Assembly (NCBI RefSeq): GCF_037076425.1
Contig: NZ_AP028127.1
Location: 2,353,501-2,417,500 of the forward strand
Source: Turicibacter faecis
GTDB taxonomy: Bacteria; Bacillota_I; Bacilli_A; MOL361; Turicibacteraceae
Reading direction: 5' to 3'
DNA length: 64,000 nt
Shown one piece after another: positions 1-8,234 of this stretch (positions are counted from its first letter, which is position 1; each line of letters begins with the position of its first letter). The notes beneath the pieces were generated by a model. The model was not told where the DNA came from. It did no database searches and saw only the letters and a list, made by a program, of their open reading frames with translations. The position numbers were made by a program, and so were the translations under genes.

Positions 1-595
1 AGACTTAAATAATGCCTTGCGAACGTGTAACGATTATCGGACACGAGATGCAAGTCGTGATTACATTCAAGATAAAATTCTTTCGCACCTCAGTCATCTC
101 CTTCCTGAACAAAAAAAATTACTCGATATCACGGCTCTCAAAGATTCCCACGACATCGATGTCTTTTTAAACCAATTACAACCTTACATTTTTACAAACC
201 CACCGATTACAGCGAGTGAAATTTCTAAACTCTTTAAGAAAGAAAAAAAATTGAAACTCCCTTCGAGTGAGGTATTGGAACGTCCGTGTGTTTATCTCGG
301 TTGGTTTGATTTAGCGACGAAAAAACTCTTTATCGTCCACCGCTATCACCAACAATTACTGGGGATGGCTTGCCGACTCACGGAAGCCAAAAATAAACAG
401 ACAAACGTGTGCGCCCTCTGTCATCATATGGGGCCTAAAAGTGAAGTTGCTTTTGTCTCCCCTCTTTGTAAGGGAAATAAAAATTATCGTTCCATCGGTT
501 TTTTCGCTTGTTTAGATAGTGCAGCCTGCAATGAGCGTATCACATCTACTGAAAAATTAGAGGGGCTTCTTAAAGAGGTTAATAATATTAAATAA
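1..595 (+). CDS. FusB/FusC-family EF-G-binding protein, 5' end cut by window edge
   Basis: Members of this family bind elongation factor G and help release it from stalled ribosomes; some confer fusidic acid tolerance. The reading frame is open to base 2, so the true start lies outside the window and about 197 residues are visible. The N-terminal half is helical. The C-terminal half carries the family's treble-clef zinc site: a CALCHH motif followed by MGPKSEVAFVSPLCKG and a later cysteine-containing segment (FFACLDSAACNERI). The gene ends at TAA 593-595 in a bidirectional hairpin shared with the convergent phosphoesterase gene. The family call is confident from the zinc-finger signature. Whether it confers drug resistance cannot be told. 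Confidence 0.8.
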   Translation, partial: DLNNALRTCNDYRTRDASRDYIQDKILSHLSHLLPEQKKLLDITALKDSHDIDVFLNQLQPYIFTNPPITASEISKLFKKEKKLKLPSSEVLERPCVYLGWFDLATKKLFIVHRYHQQLLGMACRLTEAKNKQTNVCALCHHMGPKSEVAFVSPLCKGNKNYRSIGFFACLDSAACNERITSTEKLEGLLKEVNNIK

Positions 596-623
596 AAAAG
601 TCTAGAGTTTCTAGACTTTTTTT
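595..623. terminator. Bidirectional rho-independent terminator
   Basis: AAAAAGTCTAGA and its complement flank a 3-nt loop, with A-runs on one side and T-runs on the other. It sits between two convergent genes and can serve both strands. Confidence 0.85.
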
Positions 624-625
624 CA

Positions 626-1456
626 TTATTCTCTTGCTTTTAATTCAAACACGGTCACCTGCGGCACATTAAATAGACGAAACGGTACCTTCGTATTTCC
701 GATTCCTGTATTCACATAAAGCGAAATTTGATTTCCAACTTCATAAAAGCCACGAACATACTGTTGGCCGAGTGCCGTTGTCATCAAAGGACCCACAAAT
801 GGAAGATAAACCTGTCCCCCATGACTATGCCCAGCTAACGCTAGATCAATGGGATAACCAACAAACTCGTTGACTAGGTCTGGCTCATGTAACATGAGCA
901 GATTTAAATTCGTTTCCTCCATCCCCTGCACCGTTTGATTGAGATTATAATACCCTATCAAAGCATCATCGGCGCCATATAAATTTAAGGTCGTTCCCTT
1001 AATTGTTAGCGCCTCATGCTCATTCAGTAAAACTTTAAATCCCGCTGCTTCCATTAACTCTTCATAAAATTTTTCGGCTCCGCCACCATAATCGCGATTT
1101 CCAAAGACAGCATACTTCCCATCTGTCGCTTCTATGGTAGACAGGATTCTTTGAACTTCCTCTAAACTTCCCTCATACTTAGCTGCGTTATCCATCAAGT
1201 CCCCTGTAAATAACACTAAGTCGGCGGACTGCTCATTAATCTTGTTCACAACCTTCTTAAGATCCTCCGTTGAAAAAAATTCACCGATATGTGTATCCGA
1301 AAACTGAACAACTTTAATCGTTTCACCCTTCACCTTTTCACTCACGATTTCGTGGGAAACAACATGTAACAACTTTGGCTCAATAAATGTTGCGTAAAGA
1401 CCGACTCCTATTCCAATCGCTATCAACCAACCTAAACACTTCAGTAATACCTTCAT
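626..1456 (-). CDS. Membrane-anchored calcineurin-like metallophosphoesterase (YkuE-like)
   Basis: Predicted two-metal phosphoesterase anchored by an N-terminal membrane segment (about residues 8-25), with its catalytic domain probably outside the membrane. The metal-binding motifs appear in order: FSDTHIG (residues 52-58), TGDLMD (84-89), GNRDYGG (119-125), a histidine in LMLHEPD (near 190) and AGHSHGGQ (208-215). The usual GNHD motif reads GNRD here; this arginine form is my reading of the sequence and may alter metal binding. Length (276 aa) is normal for the family. The substrate is unknown; YkuE-type relatives have been linked to cell-wall or lipid phosphoesters. The gene is monocistronic and ends at the convergent terminator. 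Confidence 0.85.
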   Translation of the reverse strand: MKVLLKCLGWLIAIGIGVGLYATFIEPKLLHVVSHEIVSEKVKGETIKVVQFSDTHIGEFFSTEDLKKVVNKINEQSADLVLFTGDLMDNAAKYEGSLEEVQRILSTIEATDGKYAVFGNRDYGGGAEKFYEELMEAAGFKVLLNEHEALTIKGTTLNLYGADDALIGYYNLNQTVQGMEETNLNLLMLHEPDLVNEFVGYPIDLALAGHSHGGQVYLPFVGPLMTTALGQQYVRGFYEVGNQISLYVNTGIGNTKVPFRLFNVPQVTVFELKARE

Positions 1457-1493
1457 CGCCTCATCCTCTATACTCTCACGTTATCTTTACAAG

Positions 1494-1521
1494 ATTATAT
1501 TGTACTCTCATTAAAAATAAA
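1494..1521 (-). promoter_or_regulatory. Candidate sigma-A promoter for the phosphoesterase gene
   Basis: On the minus strand a perfect TATAAT (1494-1499) sits about 40 bases upstream of the start codon, with a weak -35 (TTTATT) 16 bases further up. Confidence 0.4.
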
Positions 1522-1582
1522 TCACAAACTCTTTTTTTAGAATTTATTCCGATAATATGTCGAAGGCGATTTTTTTCAAAAT

Positions 1583-1626
1583 TTTTTCTATCCTTATTAT
1601 ATAGGGGATTTGTTTCATTGAAAAAA
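1583..1626. repeat. 44-bp direct repeat, copy 1 (promoter-like)
   Basis: Matches the block at 1710-1753 at 38 of 44 positions. On the minus strand the core contains TATATAATAAGG, with a perfect -10 hexamer. It lies in a 305-bp gap between the XRE regulator and the phosphoesterase, so the two copies may be tandem promoters reading toward the phosphoesterase. Confidence 0.6.
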
Positions 1627-1709
1627 CCCACCTCGGTTCATAAAGCGTGATAGGTTAAATTGCTCATCTTTGAATCCAATCAAGGAACTTTCTCCCGATT
1701 TAACAGCAG

Positions 1710-1753
1710 TTTTTCTATCCTTATTATATAAGGAATTTTTTTCAAGGAAACAA
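1710..1753. repeat. 44-bp direct repeat, copy 2 (promoter-like)
   Basis: Second copy of the repeat at 1583-1626, 127 bp away and in the same orientation. It also carries TATATAAT on the minus strand. It starts just downstream of the XRE gene's stop codon. Confidence 0.6.
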
Positions 1754-1761
1754 CTGCCTAA

Positions 1762-2826
1762 TTAATCTGCTTGAAGGATACCCTCCAGTCTTTTAATCAA
1801 CTCCGGGTACTCTTTTCGCGAACGAATCCCCTCAAATGTAGGATCCGTTACGATTAACTGGAGCAACAGTCCCGGAAACCTTTCTGACTGAAGACTTTCA
1901 TTCAACTCTAGTTCACCGAATAAAGGCGTCGGCATTTTCATAGTTGTGTGTTCAAGTTGATCGATTATTTTTGTTAATTGACTCATGACCTCTTCTTCAC
2001 GATGTTGACGACTAAAAAAAATAATTTTTTCTAATGTATAACTAACCCTAAATAATGCTTCCAACTCAAAAAGTTCGATTAACGCCCCCTCTATCTGCAA
2101 CAACCGCTCCGTCATCAAAGACTGATTTTGCTTCACACAAAATTGACGATAATGTCCTAAGGTGATGCGAATAGATGACAGATGGTTAAACAATCTTCGT
2201 TGAATTCGTTGTTTAACCTCCTTATTTTCTTTGCGCTGAAGATAAATAGCAATTAATAAATCATCCGGATGAAAGGTCAAGCGTGGCATTTGAAGTAAAA
2301 TCTTTTCTGCCTTTTCATCCTCTTGATTTTGAATATAGATTCCCGCTAATAAATAGTTTGCTTGATTCATTAAAGAGGCATCTGTTCCACTTGCGACCTC
2401 TTCAAGTAATGAAATGACCTGTTTTGACAAGTCGTCTAAAATATCCTTTGGCGCAAACCCTTTTTCCATTAAGTAAAACGAGGCAATAGCCAATTTCAAC
2501 TCATTACTTTTTGGATACTGTCTCAAATAGCCCGTACATTTTTCAATCATTTCACCAAATAAACGTTTGTTCGCTAGTTCTTTACATTCTACGACCCACT
2601 GATTAATTTGCTGAGGCGTCAATTTTTGTTCGTACGCCATCAGTTCATCGATGCTACATTCAAAAAACTGAGCAATCTTTGGCAATAACGTAATATCCGG
2701 ATATGTTGTCCCCGTTTCCCATTTAGAAACAGCGGGAACCGATACACCAATTGCCTGTGCTAACTGTTCCTGCGTCAAGTGATGTTCCTTTCTCAAACGA
2801 TAAATAACCTCACCAATTTTTAAGTT
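1762..2826 (-). CDS. XRE-family transcriptional regulator with helical repeat domain
   Basis: DNA-binding regulator of about 354 residues. Residues 1-60 form an HTH_3 domain (LTQEQLAQAIGVSVPAVSKW, then ETGTTYPDITLLPKIAQFF). The remaining roughly 290 residues are helical and TPR-like, as in regulators that sense a peptide or partner protein. I prefer the ATG at 2826 (MNLKIGEV) because it matches the usual family N-terminus and has GGAAGG 9 bases upstream. A TTG at 2853 with AGGAG is an alternative adding nine residues. No dedicated partner gene is adjacent, so the regulon is unknown. Confidence 0.8.
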   Translation of the reverse strand, partial: NLKIGEVIYRLRKEHHLTQEQLAQAIGVSVPAVSKWETGTTYPDITLLPKIAQFFECSIDELMAYEQKLTPQQINQWVVECKELANKRLFGEMIEKCTGYLRQYPKSNELKLAIASFYLMEKGFAPKDILDDLSKQVISLLEEVASGTDASLMNQANYLLAGIYIQNQEDEKAEKILLQMPRLTFHPDDLLIAIYLQRKENKEVKQRIQRRLFNHLSSIRITLGHYRQFCVKQNQSLMTERLLQIEGALIELFELEALFRVSYTLEKIIFFSRQHREEEVMSQLTKIIDQLEHTTMKMPTPLFGELELNESLQSERFPGLLLQLIVTDPTFEGIRSRKEYPELIKRLEGILQAD

Positions 2827-2936
2827 CATCCTTTCATCCCTTCCTACAAACAATCTATACTCCTATTATAAACGTTCCTCAAGCTGACCCACCATAACCC
2901 AACTGTTAAACATTTGATAACTTTTTTAACCATGAG

Positions 2937-3740
2937 TTAATCTTTGATCTTGATTTGAATCTTTAATAAATAATTTTCGTATCCTTTCACTGATACCTCA
3001 TCGAGTATAAACTCTTCATACGCATAGCCCTCAAATTCAAGGTGATTAGCTTTTGCGAATGCCTTTATGCGATCATATGTTTGATAGGATAGTTCGTAAT
3101 CCCCCTGGTGATACGCCATTAAATACGTCCCTCTTGGTTTTAAAAATAATGGTGCTCTTTCCTTCCTCTTATCAGATTTTGAATATAAATAACTATAATG
3201 ACCATACTCTGAAGAATTCAAATGCTCTTCGTCAATCATACAACCGATGGCTGATAAATAATTCAATCCCCTTTCCTGCATAAATTCAGCCAGGTGATTA
3301 AAAAAACCATGATGGCTCGTATAATCTAAAGGTGGACTCAACGTTAAATACTCTTCTTCTAGGTGTAAACACTCAATGGCATCCTTATTTATTGTGATGG
3401 CCTGCTCTGTTATTTCTATTTTTTCTTTCATAAAGTGCTTTATTTTTTTCAAATATTCAATTTCTCGATCAATATCCTCTATCTTTTGTAAAAAGAGTTG
3501 TGATAAATTTTCTGGACTCCGACTATCTAAATAAGCTTTAATCTCTTTCAGAGACATTCCTAACTCTTTTAATGCCGTAATCACTCCGAAAACTTCAAAC
3601 TGTTGATAACTGTAATAACGGTACCCGTTCTCCTGCTTGATTATCGGTTGAAAGATGCCGATGTCATCATAATGAAAAAGCGTTTGTTTTTTGATGCCCC
3701 ACAGTTTAGCGAATTCACCAGTTGTAATATATTGTTTCAT
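2937..3740 (-). CDS. MerR-family regulator with GyrI-like effector domain
   Basis: Predicted activator of the BmrR/BltR type. The N-terminal winged HTH contains ITTGEFAKLWGIKKQTLFHY and GYRYYSYQQF. A long dimerisation helix follows (about residues 75-115), then a C-terminal GyrI-like ligand-binding domain (about 125-267) with PLFLKPRGTYLMAYHQGDY. It is divergent from the MATE transporter gene, with only 71 bp between the two start codons. The shared gap holds a 19-bp-spacer promoter typical of MerR-type DNA-distortion activation. The likely role is sensing an amphipathic or cationic compound and switching on the pump. Confidence 0.88.
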   Translation of the reverse strand: MKQYITTGEFAKLWGIKKQTLFHYDDIGIFQPIIKQENGYRYYSYQQFEVFGVITALKELGMSLKEIKAYLDSRSPENLSQLFLQKIEDIDREIEYLKKIKHFMKEKIEITEQAITINKDAIECLHLEEEYLTLSPPLDYTSHHGFFNHLAEFMQERGLNYLSAIGCMIDEEHLNSSEYGHYSYLYSKSDKRKERAPLFLKPRGTYLMAYHQGDYELSYQTYDRIKAFAKANHLEFEGYAYEEFILDEVSVKGYENYLLKIQIKIKD

Positions 3741-3754
3741 TTACTGTCCTCCTC

Positions 3755-3785
3755 TTGACTATACGGTTACCGTATACTATATGAT
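3755..3785 (+). promoter_or_regulatory. MerR-type promoter/operator driving the MATE gene
   Basis: TTGACT (3755-3760) and TATGAT (3780-3785) are separated by 19 bp instead of 17. The spacer is filled by the palindrome TATACGGTTACCGTATA (3760-3776). A 19-bp spacer with a central dyad is the hallmark of promoters activated by MerR-family proteins through DNA untwisting. Confidence 0.85.
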
Positions 3786-3811
3786 AGTACCGAAAGGTGG
3801 GATTTATTAAG

Positions 3812-5137
3812 ATGTCTTTAACAAATAAGCAGTTAACACTCAAATCATTTTTGGTTTTTACATTCCCAACGATGATTATGATGATTTTTTTATCACTTTA
3901 TACGATTATCGACGGGGTCTTTGTCTCACGAGTTGTCGGACAAAATGCCCTATCCGCGATTAATATCTTTTTACCCTTATGGGTTGCCCTCAACGGGATT
4001 GCTGTCATGTTCGCCACGGGGGGAAGTGCCATTGTGGCGAAAAACTTTGGGGAAGGGAAACCTGAACAAGCTAAGCAACATTTTTCATTAATCGTAGCTG
4101 TTACCCTTGCAATTGGTCTCTTTTTAATGCTTCTTCAGTTACTCTTTCTCCCAAAACTTTTACGATTATTAGGAGCTACTGACAATATTTACGAACATGC
4201 TTATGCTTATGGAACGATTTTAACTATTTTTATGCCGACTACTATGTTGAAATCACTCTTTGATTACTTCATGGTTACTGCTAATCAACCGAAACGTGGT
4301 CTCTTTTATACGGTAATCGGTGGTGTGACAAACATTATTTTAGACTACCTTTTTATCGTTGTCTTTAAGATAGGAATTGCAGGGGCCGCCCTAGCTACCG
4401 CCATTGGTCTATTAGTTCCTGCAATCTTAGGTTTCATTTATTTTATGAATCAAACAAACTACCTCCACTTCACTAAACCGAAGTTAGAGTGGTCGATTAT
4501 CTTAAAAAGTATGGGAAATGGTTCTTCTGAAATGGTCACGAATCTTTCAAGTTCTGTCACAACCTTACTTTTCAATTTAGCCATGCTTCATTATCTTGGC
4601 GAGAAAGGGGTAGCTGCGATTACCATTGTTTTATACGCTCAATTTTTCTTAATGTCCGCTTACCTTGGATTTTCATCTGGTGCTGCCCCACTCATTAGTT
4701 TCAACTACGGTGAAAATAACCATGAAAATCTAAGAAAACTGATTCGTTATAGTTACCGAATTCTAATGGTTGCCTCCGTAGCAACGTTTGCCCTTGCCCT
4801 CATTCTTGCTTCGCCACTGATTAAACTATTTACGGGCGGAAAGAATGAACTTTATCACTTAACCTTGATCGGATTCAATTTATTTGCGATTAGTTTTCTA
4901 CCCGTTGGTTTAAATATCTTTACCTCTGCCATGTTTACTGCCTTTTCAAATGGGAAAATCTCAGCCTTTATTTCTATTTTAAGAACCTTAATTCTTGTCT
5001 TAGTTGGAATCATCCTGCTTCCAACCCTCCTAGGGGTTTACGGTGTATGGCTCACCATTCCATTTTCAGAGGCTGTGACCCTTATTTTTTCACTTTTATT
5101 AATGAAGCGCTATGGGAACTATTATCACTATGCTTAA
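3812..5137 (+). CDS. MATE-family multidrug efflux transporter (MepA-like)
   Basis: Integral membrane cation/drug antiporter, about 441 residues with around 12 hydrophobic segments. Features typical of MepA-like MATE proteins include the early FTFPTMIMMIFLSLYTIIDG segment and the internal two-fold repeat. The ATG at 3812 (MSLTNKQ) is preferred over the GTG at 3797; AGGTGG lies upstream at workable spacing. It is transcribed from a MerR-type promoter and paired with the divergent MerR/GyrI regulator, which suggests drug-inducible efflux. A strong terminator follows. Confidence 0.88.
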   Translation: MSLTNKQLTLKSFLVFTFPTMIMMIFLSLYTIIDGVFVSRVVGQNALSAINIFLPLWVALNGIAVMFATGGSAIVAKNFGEGKPEQAKQHFSLIVAVTLAIGLFLMLLQLLFLPKLLRLLGATDNIYEHAYAYGTILTIFMPTTMLKSLFDYFMVTANQPKRGLFYTVIGGVTNIILDYLFIVVFKIGIAGAALATAIGLLVPAILGFIYFMNQTNYLHFTKPKLEWSIILKSMGNGSSEMVTNLSSSVTTLLFNLAMLHYLGEKGVAAITIVLYAQFFLMSAYLGFSSGAAPLISFNYGENNHENLRKLIRYSYRILMVASVATFALALILASPLIKLFTGGKNELYHLTLIGFNLFAISFLPVGLNIFTSAMFTAFSNGKISAFISILRTLILVLVGIILLPTLLGVYGVWLTIPFSEAVTLIFSLLLMKRYGNYYHYA

Positions 5138-5140
5138 AAG

Positions 5141-5175
5141 AAAGGTCATCTCCAACCGGAGATGACCCTTTTTTA
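5141..5175. terminator. Bidirectional terminator after MATE gene
   Basis: AAAGGTCATCTCC and GGAGATGACCCTTTTTT form a 12-bp stem with an AACC loop. It separates the MATE gene from the convergent SH3 gene. Confidence 0.85.
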
Positions 5176-5178
5176 TCA

Positions 5179-5658
5179 TTATTCAAAATCTAAATACTCC
5201 ACGTACACATACCCAGTTTGTCCTTCAAAAGAGATTTGTACCCATTCATCATTATAATATCGATTTAAGACGGTTACTTCATCTCCCGCATCAAGATTTC
5301 CGATAATGTCGGTCCCTGTTGCCGCTTCACTACGGACGTTAACGCCGTCAATATTACAATAAGCAACGGAATGATCTGTTTCTTTATCTTCAGTTGGCGT
5401 AGCAGGCGTTTCACCTTCAGAATTTGCTGCCGAATTTTGATCCGATGATTCTTGGTTTACCTGATTTTTATCTTGGCCCTCATCATAAACAATAAATTCA
5501 TTCTCAGCCTCTGGTTGCTCATACGTTGCCGCCATTACCCCGGTATACATAATAAGTCCAGCCCCTAGTGCCGTTAATAACCCAATAAATGAGACCCCAA
5601 TTCGTTGCGTCCATGAAATGACTTGTTCATTCGATTTTGATTTTTTCTTTGGTTGCAT
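5179..5658 (-). CDS. Membrane-anchored bacterial SH3-domain protein
   Basis: Single-pass envelope protein of 159 residues. Layout: short basic N-terminus (PKKKSKS), membrane helix (about 18-40), low-complexity acidic Gln/Glu/Asp/Thr linker (about 45-90), then one SH3b domain (about 95-158) with INVRS-type features (VNVRSEAATGTDIIG, GYVYVEYLDF). SH3b domains usually bind peptidoglycan. Start chosen at ATG 5658 because GAGGAGG lies 6 bases upstream; an in-frame extension to 5694 lacks support. No catalytic domain is present, so it may be a sensor or scaffold at the wall. Confidence 0.8.
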   Translation of the reverse strand: MQPKKKSKSNEQVISWTQRIGVSFIGLLTALGAGLIMYTGVMAATYEQPEAENEFIVYDEGQDKNQVNQESSDQNSAANSEGETPATPTEDKETDHSVAYCNIDGVNVRSEAATGTDIIGNLDAGDEVTVLNRYYNDEWVQISFEGQTGYVYVEYLDFE

Positions 5659-5760
5659 GATAACCCTCCTCATTAACACTTGTAAAAATATCACTAAATC
5701 GATCGAGAATTATATTATTATAACTAATCATATCATATTTTTGTAGAATAATGATGTAAT

Positions 5761-5776
5761 TTCAGCTGACATTATC
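5761..5776 (-). promoter_or_regulatory. Recurrent motif (AATGTCAGCTGAAA) upstream of SH3 gene
   Basis: The minus strand reads GATAATGTCAGCTGAA about 100 bases upstream of the SH3 gene's start. Near matches occur at 6714-6729, 10486-10500 and 15461-15478. Function is unknown; it may be an operator. Confidence 0.3.
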
Positions 5777-5783
5777 AGCCATT

Positions 5784-5827
5784 AAAAAATCTCTTCACCG
5801 CTTAACGCAAGGAGAAGAGATTTTTTT
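5784..5827 (-). terminator. Terminator of the 5833-6624 gene
   Basis: An AAAAATCTCTTC / GAAGAGATTTTTTT stem with a 17-nt loop lies directly after the stop codon of the minus-strand gene. Confidence 0.8.
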
Positions 5828-5832
5828 CTTGA

Positions 5833-6624
5833 TTAATAAGCCGAAAAATACTCCGTCGCCGGACGATTACCTACGCCATCTGCCGTTAAAATATGTTCGA
5901 AACGGCCATTTGGTGCCTCAACAACGATTTTTAAATTAGGAATTCCACCCGAAATATAACATTTTAAAGACACCACATCATGCTCATCTGCTATATATTT
6001 TTCAAAGACGATGCCATCTTCTACTAAATCACCCTCTTCAAATTTCAGTTGATAAATCTTAACTCGTGAACCTACCTCGTTTGGAACAATAATCACATGT
6101 TCTTCGACAAGATTTTCGCGATATTCAGCTACATTTAACTGTTGAAGTGCTGATAACTGTGCCGAAGAAGGTCGATGAATAATCGCACCTAGGTGATTTG
6201 CGTTCATTTGTAGTCCTAATAAGTGAGCAGCTGATGGGTCGCTCACAGTAGGCGTCTCTTCTACTGTCGCTTCAGGTTCTTTTACCTCATTTATCTGTGG
6301 GGGTGTCTGCTCTTCAACCGTTGGTTGTGGGATTACTTGTTCCGTTGACGGTTCAACAACCCCCGATTCCATGGACTGATTTTCCTCATTAACATTAGCC
6401 TCATCTTCCTCTGGCTTAACGTCTAACGTCGCGCGTTGAAGAACTTTAAACTCTTTGGCCTCTAGTAACACCGGTTCTACGGACTGATCCTTTGCCTTGG
6501 CTTGCGCAGACTCTATTTTTACCGTCAATAACGACGCACAAAGTGCGACAGCTGTTACACCTGCTAGTGATAATCCAATTTGAAGCCCCCTTGATTTAAC
6601 AACTTGATACATCTTTCTTCCCAT
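5833..6624 (-). CDS. Membrane-anchored protein with unnamed C-terminal domain (paralogue of 9764-10384)
   Basis: I do not recognise this 263-residue protein by name. It has a cytoplasmic basic start (MGRKMYQVVKSR), a membrane helix or signal anchor (about 15-37), a long Glu/Pro/Thr/Val-rich stalk (about 45-135) and a globular C-terminal domain of about 120 residues. That domain is clearly shared with the lipoprotein at 9764-10384: LGAIIH.P, QL..L, a VPNEVGS..KIY / IPKEVGT..AIY strand, GIPNLK and a DG.G.R...EY ending. Start ATG 6624 follows GGGAGG at 9 bases. It lies downstream of the ECF anti-sigma gene but is separated by a terminator and has its own -10 (TATAAT near 6691). Confidence 0.6.
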   Translation of the reverse strand: MGRKMYQVVKSRGLQIGLSLAGVTAVALCASLLTVKIESAQAKAKDQSVEPVLLEAKEFKVLQRATLDVKPEEDEANVNEENQSMESGVVEPSTEQVIPQPTVEEQTPPQINEVKEPEATVEETPTVSDPSAAHLLGLQMNANHLGAIIHRPSSAQLSALQQLNVAEYRENLVEEHVIIVPNEVGSRVKIYQLKFEEGDLVEDGIVFEKYIADEHDVVSLKCYISGGIPNLKIVVEAPNGRFEHILTADGVGNRPATEYFSAY

Positions 6625-6713
6625 CTTCACATTCCTCCCATATCGTTCATTTAAAATCATCTCGTGCCCCATGATTTAACTTTCGATTAATTATAACAAA
6701 TTTCTTTAACTTT

Positions 6714-6729
6714 TTTAACTGACATTATC
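6714..6729 (-). promoter_or_regulatory. Recurrent motif (AATGTCAGTTAAAA) upstream of 5833-6624
   Basis: The minus strand reads GATAATGTCAGTTAAA about 90-105 bases upstream of the start, followed by a sigma-A-like promoter (TTAAAA, 17 bp, TATAAT). It shares GATAATGTCAG with the motif at 5761-5776. Confidence 0.3.
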
Positions 6730-6735
6730 CCCCAG

Positions 6736-6765
6736 AAAAAAAAGACCCCTAACAATCAGGAGTCC
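6736..6765 (-). terminator. Terminator after the anti-sigma gene
   Basis: On the minus strand AGGACTCC and GGGGTCTTTTTTTT pair around a TGATTGTTA loop just past the stop codon of the anti-sigma gene. It closes the sigma/anti-sigma operon. Confidence 0.75.
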
Positions 6766-6781
6766 TATCAGATTTCACTTT

Positions 6782-8233
6782 TTATTTTAAGGGTACTCTT
6801 AAACACCATGGTGCCACCTCTTCATTTGTTTCGGGCATCAGAGGCAGAGCTATTGTATACATTTTGTTAGTGTCAATGGCGTCTAATTTAATTTGATAAA
6901 TTCCTTGTGATTCGTCTTTGGGGGCAACAATTAATTGTCCTTCGCGCGCTGCATAATCGTTCATTGTTTCATCAAATAAGACAAGACGCGCTAAATTACG
7001 TTCCGAATAAGTCGATGGTATTTTTACAGTGACAACAACCTCATCATTTTGTAATTCCACATTTTCAATCGTGACCTTCTCTGTTGAATTAACCCAAACT
7101 TCATCAGAGATGTATTCCGTTAACGGTTTAAATTCTGTCGGTAATTGACCGTTAATATAATACGTCACGTCATCCAATCCATATCCTGCTGCTAGTTCTT
7201 GTTCGTTTGGTAAACGTGTAACTTTCTCATATTCATCCGAAAAGATAGGCTTATTCGGTGTCTGATATATTTCATACGTCCAACCATCGACCTGAACATG
7301 GCGAGCAATTTCCTCTCTTGGATAAAGTTCTAGCCATTCCAGTCCATCCATATCTGAATCTACCCTTAAGCGCCCTGAATATTCTTTGGATTTCTCATCG
7401 AAATTTTCTGAAATAAATGTAGGCTCGTAAATATATCCGTTTGATCCCCTTACAACTAATTGATCTAACTGATAGCGAACCTCGTTAACAGTTTGCCCTT
7501 TAACCTCCAATTCAAATGTTGTAGCAAGCGAACTTTTCATCAATCGATTAAGTGAGATAGATGTATCCTCATACGCTGTCTTGACATTAGGGTGAAACTC
7601 TTCCGTTCCTTCCAATTTTGCAACCTTAAATTTAAAGTCCCATTTCCCTTCTATAAAGTTATATCCACGCGCAATTCGATTGACTCCTAATTCAATCATC
7701 ACTTCATCCTTTAAATTAATAGTTGAAAGATCCGCCTCAATAATAATTGCTCCCGTTTTTTCATCAATTTTTCGTACCCGGAAGGCATTCATTGCCTCAG
7801 GAATCCTATGATTCACACGTAAACGATAATCTAAATTGAAAAAATCATTCTCATTTAATCCCTCATACCCCTTCAAAAACTCACTTTCTACCGTTAACGC
7901 CATAAGAAGAAGATTATCGTCTAATACAACTTCTTCTACCGTAATCACCAAATCTTTATCTGTCATTGACTCGCCAATCTCCGTTGCTACCTTTTGAAAT
8001 TTTTCGGTTGTCCCCCCAAATAAATACCCTGAAAATTCATTAAAAGACTCGCCAATTTCTTTTAAAGCATTAATAATCGGTGGTTGGTTAAGCCCAACTC
8101 CTCCAACTAAACAAAGACTCGCCACTATTGGGACCACTTTCTTAGACTTTATCCCTCCCTTATTTTTCTTCATCTCCTGGTTAGCCCGTTCTATTCCTTT
8201 AATCACTGCTTCTTCATACATTTTTGAATTCAT
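6782..8233 (-). CDS. DUF4179-type membrane anti-sigma factor
   Basis: Predicted regulator of the ECF sigma factor encoded directly upstream. The short cytoplasmic N-terminus (about 30 residues) would hold the sigma factor. One membrane helix follows (about 32-50, VVPIVASLCLVGGVGL), then a DUF4179 segment and a long extracytoplasmic region rich in beta strands, for a total of 483 residues. Start ATG 8233 is preferred: the stop of the sigma gene (TAA 8237-8235) is one base away and AAGGAGG inside the sigma gene sits 8 bases upstream, implying translational coupling. An ATG at 8242 overlaps that ribosome site. The large outer domain suggests it senses an envelope signal. Confidence 0.8.
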   Translation of the reverse strand: MNSKMYEEAVIKGIERANQEMKKNKGGIKSKKVVPIVASLCLVGGVGLNQPPIINALKEIGESFNEFSGYLFGGTTEKFQKVATEIGESMTDKDLVITVEEVVLDDNLLLMALTVESEFLKGYEGLNENDFFNLDYRLRVNHRIPEAMNAFRVRKIDEKTGAIIIEADLSTINLKDEVMIELGVNRIARGYNFIEGKWDFKFKVAKLEGTEEFHPNVKTAYEDTSISLNRLMKSSLATTFELEVKGQTVNEVRYQLDQLVVRGSNGYIYEPTFISENFDEKSKEYSGRLRVDSDMDGLEWLELYPREEIARHVQVDGWTYEIYQTPNKPIFSDEYEKVTRLPNEQELAAGYGLDDVTYYINGQLPTEFKPLTEYISDEVWVNSTEKVTIENVELQNDEVVVTVKIPSTYSERNLARLVLFDETMNDYAAREGQLIVAPKDESQGIYQIKLDAIDTNKMYTIALPLMPETNEEVAPWCLRVPLK

Positions 8234-8234
8234 C

